Assembly (NCBI GenBank): GCA_030533445.1
Contig: CM060069.1
Span: forward strand, 66,897-130,896
Length of the DNA stretch: 64,000 nt
Source of the DNA: Cyprinodon diabolis
Taxonomy: Eukaryota > Chordata > Actinopteri > Cyprinodontiformes > Cyprinodontidae
Direction: 5' to 3'
The position numbers and the translations under genes are program-made. Of the stretch, positions 49,701 through 62,400 are shown one piece after another. Position 1 is the stretch's first letter. Every line of letters begins with the position of its first letter. The notes below the pieces were generated by a model. It was not told where the DNA came from. It saw nothing but the letters and a program-made list of their open reading frames with translations, and did no database searches.

Positions 49701-52090
49701 TCAAGAGAGGAGGAACTTTACCCCTGAGCCAATCAAGAGAGGAGGAATTTTACCCTTCAGCCAATCAAGAGAGGAGGAACTTTACCCCTCAGCCAATCAA
49801 GAGAGGAGGAACTTTAACCATCAGCCAATCAAGAGAGGAGGAACTTTAGCCTTCAGCAAATCAAGAGAGGAGGAACTTTAACCCTCAACCAATGAGGAGA
49901 GGAGGAACTTTAACCCTCAGCCAATGAGGAGAGGAGGAACTTTAACACTCTGCCAATGAAGAGAGGAGGAACTTTAGCCTTCAGCCAATCAGGAGAGGAT
50001 GAACTTTAACCATCAGCCAATCAAGAGAGGAGGAACTTTACCCCTCAGCCAATCAGGAGAGGAGGAACTTAAGCCTTCAGCCAATCAAGAGAGGGGGACC
50101 TTTACCCCTCAGCCAATCAGGAGAGGAGGAACTTTACACCTCAGCCAATCAAGAGAGGAGGAAGTTTAACCCTCAGCCAATGAGGAGAGGAAGAACTTTA
50201 ACCCTCAGCCAATGAGGAGAGGAGGAAGTTTAACCTTCAGCCAATGAGGAGAGGAGTAACTTTAATCTTCAGCCAATCAAGAGAGGAGGAACTTTACCCC
50301 TCAGCCAATCAAGAGAGGAGGAACTTTAACCATCAGCCATTAAAGAGAGGAGGAACTTTAACCATCAGCCAATCAAGAAGGGAGGAACTTTACCCCTCAG
50401 CCAATCAAGAGCGGAGGAATTGTACCCCTCAGCCAATCAAGAGAGGAGGAACTTTACCCCTCGGCCAATCAAGAGAGGAGGAACTTTAACCCTCAGCCAA
50501 TGAGGAGAGGAGGAACTTTAACCCTCAGCCAATGAGGAGAGGAGTAACTTTAATCTTCAGCCAATCAAGAGAGGAGGAACTTTACGCCTCAGCCAATCAA
50601 GAGAGGAGGAACTTAAACCATCAGCCAATCAAGAGAGGAGGAACTTTAATCTTCAGCTAATCAAGAGAGGAGGAACTTTACCCCTCAGCCAATCAATAGA
50701 AGAGGAATTTTACCCCTCAGCCAATCAAGGGAGGAGGAACTTTACCCCCCAGCCAATCAAGAGAGGAGGAACTTTAACCCTCAGCCAATCAAGAGAGGAG
50801 GAACTTTAGCCTTCAGGAAATCAGGAGAGGAGGAACTTTACCCCTCAGCAAATCAAGAGAGGAGGAACTTTAACCCTCCGCCAATCATGAGAGGAGGAAC
50901 TTTAGCCTTCAGCCAATCAGGAGAGGAGTACTTTAACCCTCAGCCAATGAGGAGAGGAGGAACTTTAACCATCAGCCAATCAAGAGAGGAGGACCTTTAC
51001 CCCTCAGCCAATCAGGAGAGGAGGAACTTTAACCCTCAGCCAATGAGGAGAGGAGGAACTTTAACCCTCAGCAAATGAAGAGAGGAGTAACTTTAACCCT
51101 CAGCCAATGAGGAGAGGAGGAACTTTAACCCTCAGCCAATGAGGAGAGGAGTAACTTTAATCTTCAGCCAATTAAGAGAGGAGGAACTTTACCAATCAGC
51201 CAATCAAGAGAGGAGGAACTTTAACCATCAGCCAATCAAGAGAGGAGGAACTTTAATCTTCAGCCAATAAAGAGAGGAGGAACTTTACCCCTCAGCCAAT
51301 CAAGAGAGGAGGAATTTTACCCCTCAGCCAATCAAGAGAGGAGGAACTTTACCCCTCTGCCAATCAAGAGAGGAGGAACTTTAACCATCAGCCAATTAAG
51401 AGAGGAGGAACTTTACCCCTCAGCCAATCAAGAGAGGAGGAATTATACCCCTCAGCCAATCAAGAGAGGAGGAACTTTACCCCTTAGCCAATCAAGAGAG
51501 GAGGAACTTTAACCCTCAGCCAATGAAGAGAGGAGTAATTTTAACCCTCAGCCAATGAGGAGAGGAGGAACTTTAACCCTCAGCCAATGAAGAGAGGAGT
51601 AACTTTAACCCTCAGCCAATGATGAGAGGAGGAACATTAACCCTCACTCAATGAGGAGAGGAGGAACTTTAATCTTCAGCCAATCAAGGGAGGAGGAACT
51701 TTACCCCTCAGCCAATCAAGAGAGGAGGAACTTTAACAATCAGCCAATCAAGAGAGGAGGAACTTTAATCGTCAGCCAATCAAGAGAGGAGGAACTTTAC
51801 CCCTGAGCCAATCAAGAGAGGAGGAATTTTACCCTTCAGCCAATCAAGAGAGGAGGAACTTTACCCCTCAGCCAATCAAGAGAGGAGGAACTTTAACCAT
51901 CAGCCAATCAAGAGAGGAGGAACTTTAGCCTTCAGCAAATCAAGAGAGGAGGAACTTTAACCCTCAACCAATGAGGAGAGGAGGAACTTTAACCCTCAGC
52001 CAATGAGGAGGGGAGGAACTTTAACACTCTGCCAATGAAGAGAGGAGGAACTTTAGCCTTCAGCCAATCAGGAGAGGAGGAACTTTAACC
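43741..52090. repeat. 8.35-kb duplication, copy 1
   Basis: Bases 43,741 to about 50,750 recur at 52,090 to about 59,110. The offset is 8,346 bp (ccatgaag plus gtaaattt 43,747/52,093; tttagtcttcagg 46,871/55,217). It becomes 8,378 bp after one monomer is gained near 55,860. From about 49,440 the monomers change to a distinct set: cactcaatg, ccaatcaaggg, cccctgagcc, aacactctgcc, acttaagcc, ccattaaag, caagaaggg, gagcgg and ctcggcc. Bases about 50,750-52,090 are absent from the second copy but recur near the window end. Confidence 0.82.
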
Positions 52091-55000
52091 ATCAGCCATG
52101 AAGAGAGGAGTAAATTTAACCCTCAGCCAATAAGGAGAGGAGGAACTTTAACCCTCAGCCAATGAAGAGAGGAGTAACTTTAACCCTCAGCCAATGAGGA
52201 GAGGAGGAACTTTAACCCTCAGCCAATGAGGAGAGGAGTAACTTTAATCTTCAGCCAATTAAGAGAGGAGGAACTTTACCCCTCAGCCAATCAAGAGAGG
52301 AGGAACTTTAACCATCAGCCAATCAAGAGAGGAGGAACTTTAACCATCAGCCAATCAAGAGAGGAGGAACTTTATCCCCCAGCCAATCAACAGAGGAGGG
52401 ATTTTACCCCTCAGCCGATCAAGACAGGAGGAACTTTACCCCTCAGCCAATCAAGAGAGGAGGAACTTTAACCCTCAGCCATGAAGAGAGGAGTAACTCT
52501 AACCCTCAGCCAATGAGGAGAGGAGGAACTTTAACCCTCAGCCAATGAAGAGAGGAGTAACTTTAACCCTCAGCCAATGAGGAGAGGAGGAACTTTAACC
52601 CTCAGCAAATGAAGAGAGGAGTAACTTTTACCCTCAGCCAATGAGGAGAGGAGGAAGTTTAACCCTCAGCCAATGAGGAGAGGAGTAACTTTAATCTTCA
52701 GCCAATTAAGAGAGGAGGAACTTTACCCCTCAGCCAATCAAGAGAGGAGGAACTTTAACCATCAGCCAATCAAGAGAGGAGGAACTTTAATCTTCAGCCA
52801 ATCAAGAGAGGAGGAACTTTACCCCTCAGCCAATCAAGAGAGGAGGAATTTTACCCCTCAGCCAATCAAGAGAGGAGGAACTTTACCCCTCTGCCAATCA
52901 AGAGAGGAGGAACTTTAACCATCAGCCAATCAAGAGAGGAGGAACTTTACCCCTCAGCCAATCAAGAGAGGAGGAATTTTACCCCTCAGCCAATCAAGAG
53001 AGGAGGAACTTTACCCCTTAGCCAATCAAGAGAAGAGGAACTTTAACCCTCAGCCAATGAAGAGAGGAGTAATTTTAACCCTCAGCCAATGAGGAGAGGA
53101 GGAACTTTAACCCTCAGCCAATGAAGAGAGGAGTAACTTTAACCTTCAGCCAATGAGGAGAGGAGGAACTATAACCCTCAGCCAATGAGGAGAGGAGTAA
53201 CTTTGATCTTCAGCCAATCAAGAGAGGAGGAACTTTAACCATCAGCCAATCAAAAGAGGGGGAACTTTAATCTTCAGACAATCAAGAGAGGAGGAACTTT
53301 AATCTTCAGCCAATCAAGAGAGGAGGAACTTTAACCATCAGCCAATCAAGAGAGGAGGAACTTTAACCATCAGCCAATCAAGAGAGGAGGAACTTTAGCC
53401 TTCAGGAAATCAAGAGAGGAGGAACTTTAAACCTCAACCAATGAGGAGAGGAGGAACTTTAACCCTCAGCCAATGAGTAGAGGAGTAACTTTAATCTTCA
53501 GCCAATCAAGAGAGGAGGAACTTTAGCCTTCAGGAAATCAAGAGAGGAGGAACTTTAAACCTCAACCAATGAGGAGAGGAGGAACTTTAACCCTCAGCCA
53601 ATGAGTAGAGGAGTAACTTTAATCTTCAGCCAATCAAGAGAGGAGGAACTTTAACCATCACCCAATCAAGAGAGGAGGAACTTTAACCATCAGCCAATCA
53701 AGAGAGGAGGAACTTTAATCTTCAGCCAATCAAGAGAGGAGGAACGTTACCCCTCAGCCAATCAAGAGAGGAGGAACTTTACCCCTCAGCCAATCAAGAG
53801 AGGAGGAACTTTAACCATCAGCCAATCAAGAGAGGAGGAACTTTACCCCTCAGCCAAACAAGAGAGGAGGAACTTTAATCATCAGCCAATCAAGAGAGGA
53901 GGAACTTTAACCATCAGCCAATCAAGAGAGGAGGAACTTTATCCCCCAGCCAATAAACAGAGGAGGGATTTTACCCCTCAGACGATCAAGACAGGAGGAA
54001 CTTTACCCCTCAGCCAATCAAGAGAGGAGGAACTTTAACCCTCAGCCATGAAGAGAGGAGTAACTTTAACCCTCAGCCAATGAGGAGAGGAGGAACTTTA
54101 ACCCTCAGCCAATGAAGAGAGGAGTAACTTTAACCCTCAGCCAATGAGGAGAGGAGGAACTTTAACCCTCAGCAAATGAAGAGAGGAGTAACTTTAACCC
54201 TCAGCCAATGAGGAGAGGAGGAACTTTAACCCTCAGCCAATGAGGAGAGGAGTAACTTTAATCTTCAGCCAATTAAGAGAGGAGGAACTTTACCCCTCAG
54301 CCAATCAAGAGAGGAGGAACTTTAACCATCAGCCAATCAAGAGAGGAGGAACTTTAATCTTCAGCCAATAAAGAGAGGAGGAACTTTACCCCTCAGCCAA
54401 TCAAGAGAGGAGGAATTTTACCCCTCAGCCAATCAAGAGAGGAGGATCTTTACCCCTCTGCCAATCAAGAGAGGAGGAACTTTAACCATCAGCCAATCAA
54501 GAGAGGAGGAACTTTACCCCTCAGCCAATCAAGAGAGGAGGAATTTTACCCCTCAGCCAATCAAGAGAGGAGGAACTTTACCCCTCAGCCAATCAAGAGA
54601 GGAGGAATTTTACCCCTCAGCCAATCAAGAGAGGAGGAACTTTACCCCTCAGCCAATCAAGAGAGGAGGAATTTTACCCCTCAGCCAATCAAGAGAGGAG
54701 GAACTTTACCCCTCTGCCAATCAAGAGAGGAGGAACTTTAACCATCAGCCAATCAAGAGAGGAGGAACTTTACCCCTCAGCCAATCAAGAGAGGAGGAAT
54801 TTTACCCCTCAGCCAATCAAGAGAGGAGGAACTTTACCCCTTAGCCAATCAAGAGAGGAGGAACTTTAACCCTCAGCCAATGAAGAGAGGAGTAATTTTA
54901 ACCCTCAGCCAATGAGGAGAGGAGGAACTTTAACCCTCAGCCAATGAAGAGAGGAGTAACTTTAACCCTCAGCCAATGAGGAGAGGAGGAACTATAACCC

Positions 55001-58000
55001 TCAGCCAATGAGGAGAGGAGTAACTTTGATCTTCAGCCAATCAAGAGAGGAGGAACTTTAACCATCAGCCAATCAAAAGAGGGGGAACTTTAATCTTCAG
55101 ACAATCAAGAGAGGAGGAACTTTAATCTTCAGCCAATCAAGAGAGGAGGAACTTTAACCATCAGCCAATCAAGAGAGGAGGAACTTTAACCATCAGCCAA
55201 TCAAGAGAGGAGGAACTTTAGTCTTCAGGAAATCAAGAGAGGAGGAACTTTAAACCTCAACCAATGAGGAGAGGAGTAACTTTAACCCTCAGCCAATGAG
55301 TAGAGGAGTAACTTTAATCTTCAGCCAATCAAGAGAGGAGGAACTTTAGCCTTCAGGAAATCAAGAGAGGAGGAACTTTAAACCTCAACCAATGAGGAGA
55401 GGAGGAACTTTAACCCTCAGCCAATGAGTAGAGGAGTAACTTTAATCTTCAGCCAATCAAGAGAGGAGGAACTTTAACCATCACCCAATCAAGAGAGGAG
55501 GAACTTTAACCATCAGCCAATCAAGAGAGGAGGAACTTTAATCTTCAGCCAATCAAGAGAGGAGGAACGTTACCCCTCAGCCAATCAAGAGAGGAGGAAC
55601 TTTACCCCTCAGCCAATCAAGAGAGGAGGAACTTTAACCATCAGCAAATCAAGAGAGGAGGAACTTTACCCCTCAGCCAAACAAGAGAGGAGGAACTTTA
55701 ATCATCAGCCAATCAAGAGAGGAGGAACTTTAACCATCAGCCAATCAAGAGAGGAGGAACTTTATCCCCCAGCCAATAAACAGAGGAGGGATTTTACCCC
55801 TCAGACGATCAAGACAGGAGGAACTTTACCCCTCAGCCAATCAAGAGAGGAGGAACTTTAACCATCAGCCAATCAAGAGAGGAGGAACTTTACCCCTCAG
55901 CCATGAAGAGAGGAGTAACTTTAACCCTCAGCCAATGAGGAGAGGAGGAACTTTAACCCTCAGCCAATGAAGAGAGGAGTAACTTTAACCCTCAGCCAAT
56001 GAGGAGAGGAGGAACTTTAACCCTCAGCAAATGAAGAGAGGAGTAACTTTAACCCTCAGCCAATGAGGAGAGGAGGAACTTTAACCCTCAGCCAATGAGG
56101 AGAGGAGTAACTTTAATCTTCAGCCAATTAAGAGAGGAGGAACTTTACCCCTCAGCCAATCAAGAGAGGAGGAACTTTAACCATCAGCCAATCAAGAGAG
56201 GAGGAACTTTAATCTTCAGCCAATAAAGAGAGGAGGAACTTTACCCCTCAGCCAATCAAGAGAGGAGGAATTTTACCCCTCAGCCAATCAAGAGAGGAGG
56301 AACTTTACCCCTCTGCCAATCAAGAGAGGAGGAACTTTAACCATCAGCCAATTAAGAGAGGAGGAACTTTACCCCTCAGCCAATCAAGAGAGGAGGAATT
56401 ATACCCCTCAGCCAATCAAGAGAGGAGGAACTTTACCCCTTAGCCAATCAAGAGAGGAGGAAGTTTAACCCTCAGCCAATGAAGAGAGGAGTAATTTTAA
56501 CCCTCAGCCAATGAGTAGAGGAGGAAATTTAACCCTCAGAAAATGAAGAGAGGAGTAACTTTAACCCTCATTCAATGAAGAGAGGAGGAACTTTAACCCT
56601 CAGCCAATGAGGAGAGGAGTAACTTTAATCTTCAGCCAATCAAGAGAGGAGGAACTTTAACCATCAGCCAATCAAGAGAGGAAGAACTTTAATCTTCAGC
56701 CAATCAAGAGAGGAGGAACTTTACCCCTCAGCCAATCAAGAGAGGAGAAATTTTACCCCTCAGCCAATCAAGAGAGGAGGAACTTTACCCCTCAGCCAAT
56801 CAAGAGAGGAGGAACTTTAACCATCAGCCAATCAAGAGAGGAGGAACTTTAGCCTTCAGGAAATCAAGAGAGGAGGAACTTTAAACCTCAACCAATGAGG
56901 AGAGGAGGAACTTTAACCCTCAGCCAATGAGGAGAGGAGTAACTTTAATCTTCAGCCAATCAAGAGAGGAGGAACTTTAACCATCACCCAATCAAGAGAG
57001 GAGGAACTTTAACCATCAGCCAATCAAGAGAGGAGGAAGTTTAATCTTCAGCCAATCAAGAGAGGAGGAACGTTACCCCTCAGCCAATCAAGAGAGGAGG
57101 AACTTTAACCATCAGCAAATCAAGAGAGGAGGAACTTTACCCCTCAGCCAAACAAGAGAGGAGGAACTTTAATCATCAGCCAATCAAGAGAGGAGGAACT
57201 TTAACCATCAGCCAATCAAGAGAGGAGGAACTTTATCCCCCAGCCAATCAACAGAGGAGGGATTTTACCCCTCAACCGATCAAGACAGGAGGAACTTTAC
57301 CCCTCAGCCAATCAAGAGAGGAGAAACTTTAACCCTCAGCCATGAAGAGAGGAGTAACTTTAACCCTCAGCCAATGAGGAGAGGAGGAACTTTAACCTTC
57401 AGCCAATGAAGAGAGGAGTAACTTTAACCCTCAGCCAATGAGGAGAGGAGGAACTTTAACCCTCATCAAATGAAGAGAGGAGTAACTTTAACCCTCAGCC
57501 AATGAGGAGAGGAGGAACTTTAACCCTCAGCCAATGAGGAGAGGAGTAACTTTAATCTTCAGCCAATTAAGAGAGGAGGAACTTTACCCCTCAGCCAATC
57601 AAGAGAGGAGGAACTTTAACCATCAGCCAATCAAGAGAGGAGGAACTTTAATCTTCAGCCAATAAAGAGAGGAGGAACTTTACCCCTCAGCCAATCAAGA
57701 GAGGAGGAATTTTACCCCTCGGCCAATCAAGAGAGGAGGAACTTTACCCCTCTGCCAATCAAGAGAGGAGGAACTTTAACCATCAGCCAATTAAGAGAGG
57801 AGGAACTTTACCCCTCACCCAATCAAGAGAGGAGTAATTTTAACCCTCAGCCAATGAGGAGAGGAGGAACTTTAACCCTCAGCCAATGAAGAGAGGAGTA
57901 ACTTTAACCCTCAGCCAATGAGGAGAGGAGGAACATTAACCCTCACTCAATGAGGAGAGGAGTAACTTTAATCTTCAGCCAATCAAGGGAGGAGGAACTT

Positions 58001-59110
58001 TACCCCTCAGCCAATCAAGAGAGGAGGAACTTTAACAATCAGCCAATCAAGAGAGGAGGAACTTTAATCTTCAGCCAATCAAGAGAGGAGGAACTTTACC
58101 CCTGAGCCAATCAAGAGAGGAGGAATTTTACCCTTCAGCCAATCAAGAGAGGAGGAACTTTACCCCTCAGCCAATCAAGAGAGGAGGAACTTTAACCATC
58201 AGCCAATCAAGAGAGGAGGAACTTTAGCCTTCAGCAAATCAAGAGAGGAGGAACTTTAACCCTCAACCAATGAGGAGAGGAGGAACTTTAACCCTCAGCC
58301 AATGAGGAGAGGAGGAACTTTAACACTCTGCCAATGAAGAGAGGAGGAACTTTAGCCTTCAGCCAATCAGGAGAGGATGAACTTTAACCATCAGCCAATC
58401 AAGAGAGGAGGAACTTTACCCCTCAGCCAATCAGGAGAGGAGGAACTTAAGCCTTCAGCCAATCAAGAGAGGGGGACCTTTACCCCTCAGCCAATCAGGA
58501 GAGGAGGAACTTTACACCTCAGCCAATCAAGAGAGGAGGAAGTTTAACCCTCAGCCAATGAGGAGAGGAAGAACTTTAACCCTCAGCCAATGAGGAGAGG
58601 AGGAAGTTTAACCTTCAGCCAATGAGGAGAGGAGTAACTTTAATCTTCAGCCAATCAAGAGAGGAGGAACTTTACCCCTCAGCCAATCAAGAGAGGAGGA
58701 ACTTTAACCATCAGCCATTAAAGAGAGGAGGAACTTTAACCATCAGCCAATCAAGAAGGGAGGAACTTTACCCCTCAGCCAATCAAGAGCGGAGGAATTG
58801 TACCCCTCAGCCAATCAAGAGAGGAGGAACTTTACCCCTCGGCCAATCAAGAGAGGAGGAACTTTAACCCTCAGCCAATGAGGAGAGGAGGAACTTTAAC
58901 CCTCAGCCAATGAGGAGAGGAGTAACTTTAATCTTCAGCCAATCAAGAGAGGAGGAACTTTACGCCTCAGCCAATCAAGAGAGGAGGAACTTTAACCATC
59001 AGCCAATCAAGAGAGGAGGAACTTTAATCTTCAGCTAATCAAGAGAGGAGGAACTTTACCCCTCAGCCAATCAATAGAAGAGGAATTTTACCCCTCAGCC
59101 AATCAAGGGA
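52091..59110. repeat. 8.35-kb duplication, copy 2
   Basis: This is the right copy of the pair. The junction at about 52,090 is visible: a tttaaccatcagcc monomer from the divergent set runs straight into catgaagagaggagtaaat, which in copy 1 follows aaccctcagc at 43,741. Later markers follow in the same order, including ttatacccctc, ctcattcaatg, cactcaatg, ccattaaag, caagaaggg and ctcggcc. One monomer is added near 55,860. Confidence 0.82.
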
Positions 59111-59430
59111 GGAGGAAGTTTAACCCTCAGCCAATGAGGAGAGGAAGAACTTTAACCCTCAGCCAATGAGGAGAGGAGGAAGTTTAACCTTCAGCCAATG
59201 AGGAGAGGAGTAACTTTAATCTTCAGCCAATCAAGAGAGGAGGAACTTTACCCCTCAGCCAATCAAGAGAGGAGGAACTTTAACCATCAGCCATTAAAGA
59301 GAGGAGGAACTTTAACCATCAGCCAATCAAGAAGGGAGGAACTTTACCCCTCAGCCAATCAAGAGCGGAGGAATTGTACCCCTCAGCCAATCAAGAGAGG
59401 AGGAACTTTACCCCTCGGCCAATCAAGAGA
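58525..59430. repeat. 576-bp duplication (18 monomers), second copy truncated
   Basis: The segment gaggaagtttaaccctcag through ctcggccaatc starts near 58,525 and again near 59,111. The offset of exactly 576 bp is shown by the open segments starting at 58,622 and 59,198. The second copy stops at about 59,430, where ctcggccaatcaagagaggag runs into the gtaac monomer of the next block. No such tandem copy is present at the matching places near 50,700 and 62,600. Confidence 0.85.
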
Positions 59431-62400
59431 GGAGTAACTTTAACCCTCAGCCAATGAGGAGAGGAGGAACTTTAACCCTCAGCCAATGAAGAGAGGAGTA
59501 ACTTTAACCCTCAGCCAATGAGGAGAGGAGGAACTTTAACCCTCAGCAAATGAAGAGAGGAGTAACTTTAACCCTCAGCCAATGAGGAGAGGAGGAACTT
59601 TAACCCTCAGCCAATGAGGAGAGGAGTAACTTTAATCTTCAGCCAATTAAGAGAGGAGGAACTTTACCCCTCAGCCAATCAAGAGAGGAGGAACTTTAAC
59701 CATCAGCCAATCAAGAGAGGAGGAACTTTAATCTTCAGCCAATAAAGAGAGGAGGAACTTTACCCCTCAGCCAATCAAGAGAGGAGGAATTTTACCCCTC
59801 AGCCAATCAAGAGAGGAGGAACTTTACCCCTCTGCCAATCAAGAGAGGAGGAACTTTAACCATCAGCCAATTAAGAGAGGAGGAACTTTACCCCTCAGCC
59901 AATCAAGAGAGGAGGAATTATACCCCTCAGCCAATCAAGAGAGGAGGAACTTTACCCCTTAGCCAATCAAGAGAGGAGGAAGTTTAACCCTCAGCCAATG
60001 AAGAGAGGAGTAATTTTAACCCTCAGCCAATGAGTAGAGGAGGAAATTTAACCCTCAGAAAATGAAGAGAGGAGTAACTTTAACCCTCATTCAATGAAGA
60101 GAGGAGGAACTTTAACCCTCAGCCAATGAGGAGAGGAGTAACTTTAATCTTCAGCCAATCAAGAGAGGAGGAACTTTAACCATCAGCCAATCAAGAGAGG
60201 AAGAACTTTAATCTTCAGCCAATCAAGAGAGGAGGAACTTTACCCCTCAGCCAATCAAGAGAGGAGAAATTTTACCCCTCAGCCAATCAAGAGAGGAGGA
60301 ACTTTACCCCTCAGCCAATCAAGAGAGGAGGAACTTTAACCATCAGCCAATCAAGAGAGGAGGAACTTTAGCCTTCAGGAAATCAAGAGAGGAGGAACTT
60401 TAAACCTCAACCAATGAGGAGAGGAGGAACTTTAACCCTCAGCCAATGAGGAGAGGAGTAACTTTAATCTTCAGCCAATCAAGAGAGGAGGAACTTTAAC
60501 CATCACCCAATCAAGAGAGGAGGAACTTTAACCATCAGCCAATCAAGAGAGGAGGAAGTTTAATCTTCAGCCAATCAAGAGAGGAGGAACGTTACCCCTC
60601 AGCCAATCAAGAGAGGAGGAACTTTAACCATCAGCAAATCAAGAGAGGAGGAACTTTACCCCTCAGCCAAACAAGAGAGGAGGAACTTTAATCATCAGCC
60701 AATCAAGAGAGGAGGAACTTTAACCATCAGCCAATCAAGAGAGGAGGAACTTTATCCCCCAGCCAATCAACAGAGGAGGGATTTTACCCCTCAACCGATC
60801 AAGACAGGAGGAACTTTACCCCTCAGCCAATCAAGAGAGGAGAAACTTTAACCCTCAGCCATGAAGAGAGGAGTAACTTTAACCCTCAGCCAATGAGGAG
60901 AGGAGGAACTTTAACCTTCAGCCAATGAAGAGAGGAGTAACTTTAACCCTCAGCCAATGAGGAGAGGAGGAACTTTAACCCTCATCAAATGAAGAGAGGA
61001 GTAACTTTAACCCTCAGCCAATGAGGAGAGGAGGAACTTTAACCCTCAGCCAATGAGGAGAGGAGTAACTTTAATCTTCAGCCAATTAAGAGAGGAGGAA
61101 CTTTACCCCTCAGCCAATCAAGAGAGGAGGAACTTTAACCATCAGCCAATCAAGAGAGGAGGAACTTTAATCTTCAGCCAATAAAGAGAGGAGGAACTTT
61201 ACCCCTCAGCCAATCAAGAGAGGAGGAATTTTACCCCTCGGCCAATCAAGAGAGGAGGAACTTTACCCCTCTGCCAATCAAGAGAGGAGGAACTTTAACC
61301 ATCAGCCAATTAAGAGAGGAGGAACTTTACCCCTCACCCAATCAAGAGAGGAGTAATTTTAACCCTCAGCCAATGAGGAGAGGAGGAACTTTAACCCTCA
61401 GCCAATGAAGAGAGGAGTAACTTTAACCCTCAGCCAATGAGGAGAGGAGGAACATTAACCCTCACTCAATGAGGAGAGGAGTAACTTTAATCTTCAGCCA
61501 ATCAAGGGAGGAGGAACTTTACCCCTCAGCCAATCAAGAGAGGAGGAACTTTAACAATCAGCCAATCAAGAGAGGAGGAACTTTAATCTTCAGCCAATCA
61601 AGAGAGGAGGAACTTTACCCCTGAGCCAATCAAGAGAGGAGGAATTTTACCCTTCAGCCAATCAAGAGAGGAGGAACTTTACCCCTCAGCCAATCAAGAG
61701 AGGAGGAACTTTAACCATCAGCCAATCAAGAGAGGAGGAACTTTAGCCTTCAGCAAATCAAGAGAGGAGGAACTTTAACCCTCAACCAATGAGGAGAGGA
61801 GGAACTTTAACCCTCAGCCAATGAGGAGAGGAGGAACTTTAACACTCTGCCAATGAAGAGAGGAGGAACTTTAGCCTTCAGCCAATCAGGAGAGGATGAA
61901 CTTTAACCATCAGCCAATCAAGAGAGGAGGAACTTTACCCCTCAGCCAATCAGGAGAGGAGGAACTTAAGCCTTCAGCCAATCAAGAGAGGGGGACCTTT
62001 ACCCCTCAGCCAATCAGGAGAGGAGGAACTTTACACCTCAGCCAATCAAGAGAGGAGGAAGTTTAACCCTCAGCCAATGAGGAGAGGAAGAACTTTAACC
62101 CTCAGCCAATGAGGAGAGGAGGAAGTTTAACCTTCAGCCAATGAGGAGAGGAGTAACTTTAATCTTCAGCCAATCAAGAGAGGAGGAACTTTACCCCTCA
62201 GCCAATCAAGAGAGGAGGAACTTTAACCATCAGCCATTAAAGAGAGGAGGAACTTTAACCATCAGCCAATCAAGAAGGGAGGAACTTTACCCCTCAGCCA
62301 ATCAAGAGCGGAGGAATTGTACCCCTCAGCCAATCAAGAGAGGAGGAACTTTACCCCTCGGCCAATCAAGAGAGGAGGAACTTTAACCCTCAGCCAATGA

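Noticed and set aside
50070..50160. acttaagcc / gggggaccttt monomers as inserted unique DNA
   Set aside because: They keep the 32-bp pitch and differ from the consensus by only a few bases, so they are divergent monomers.
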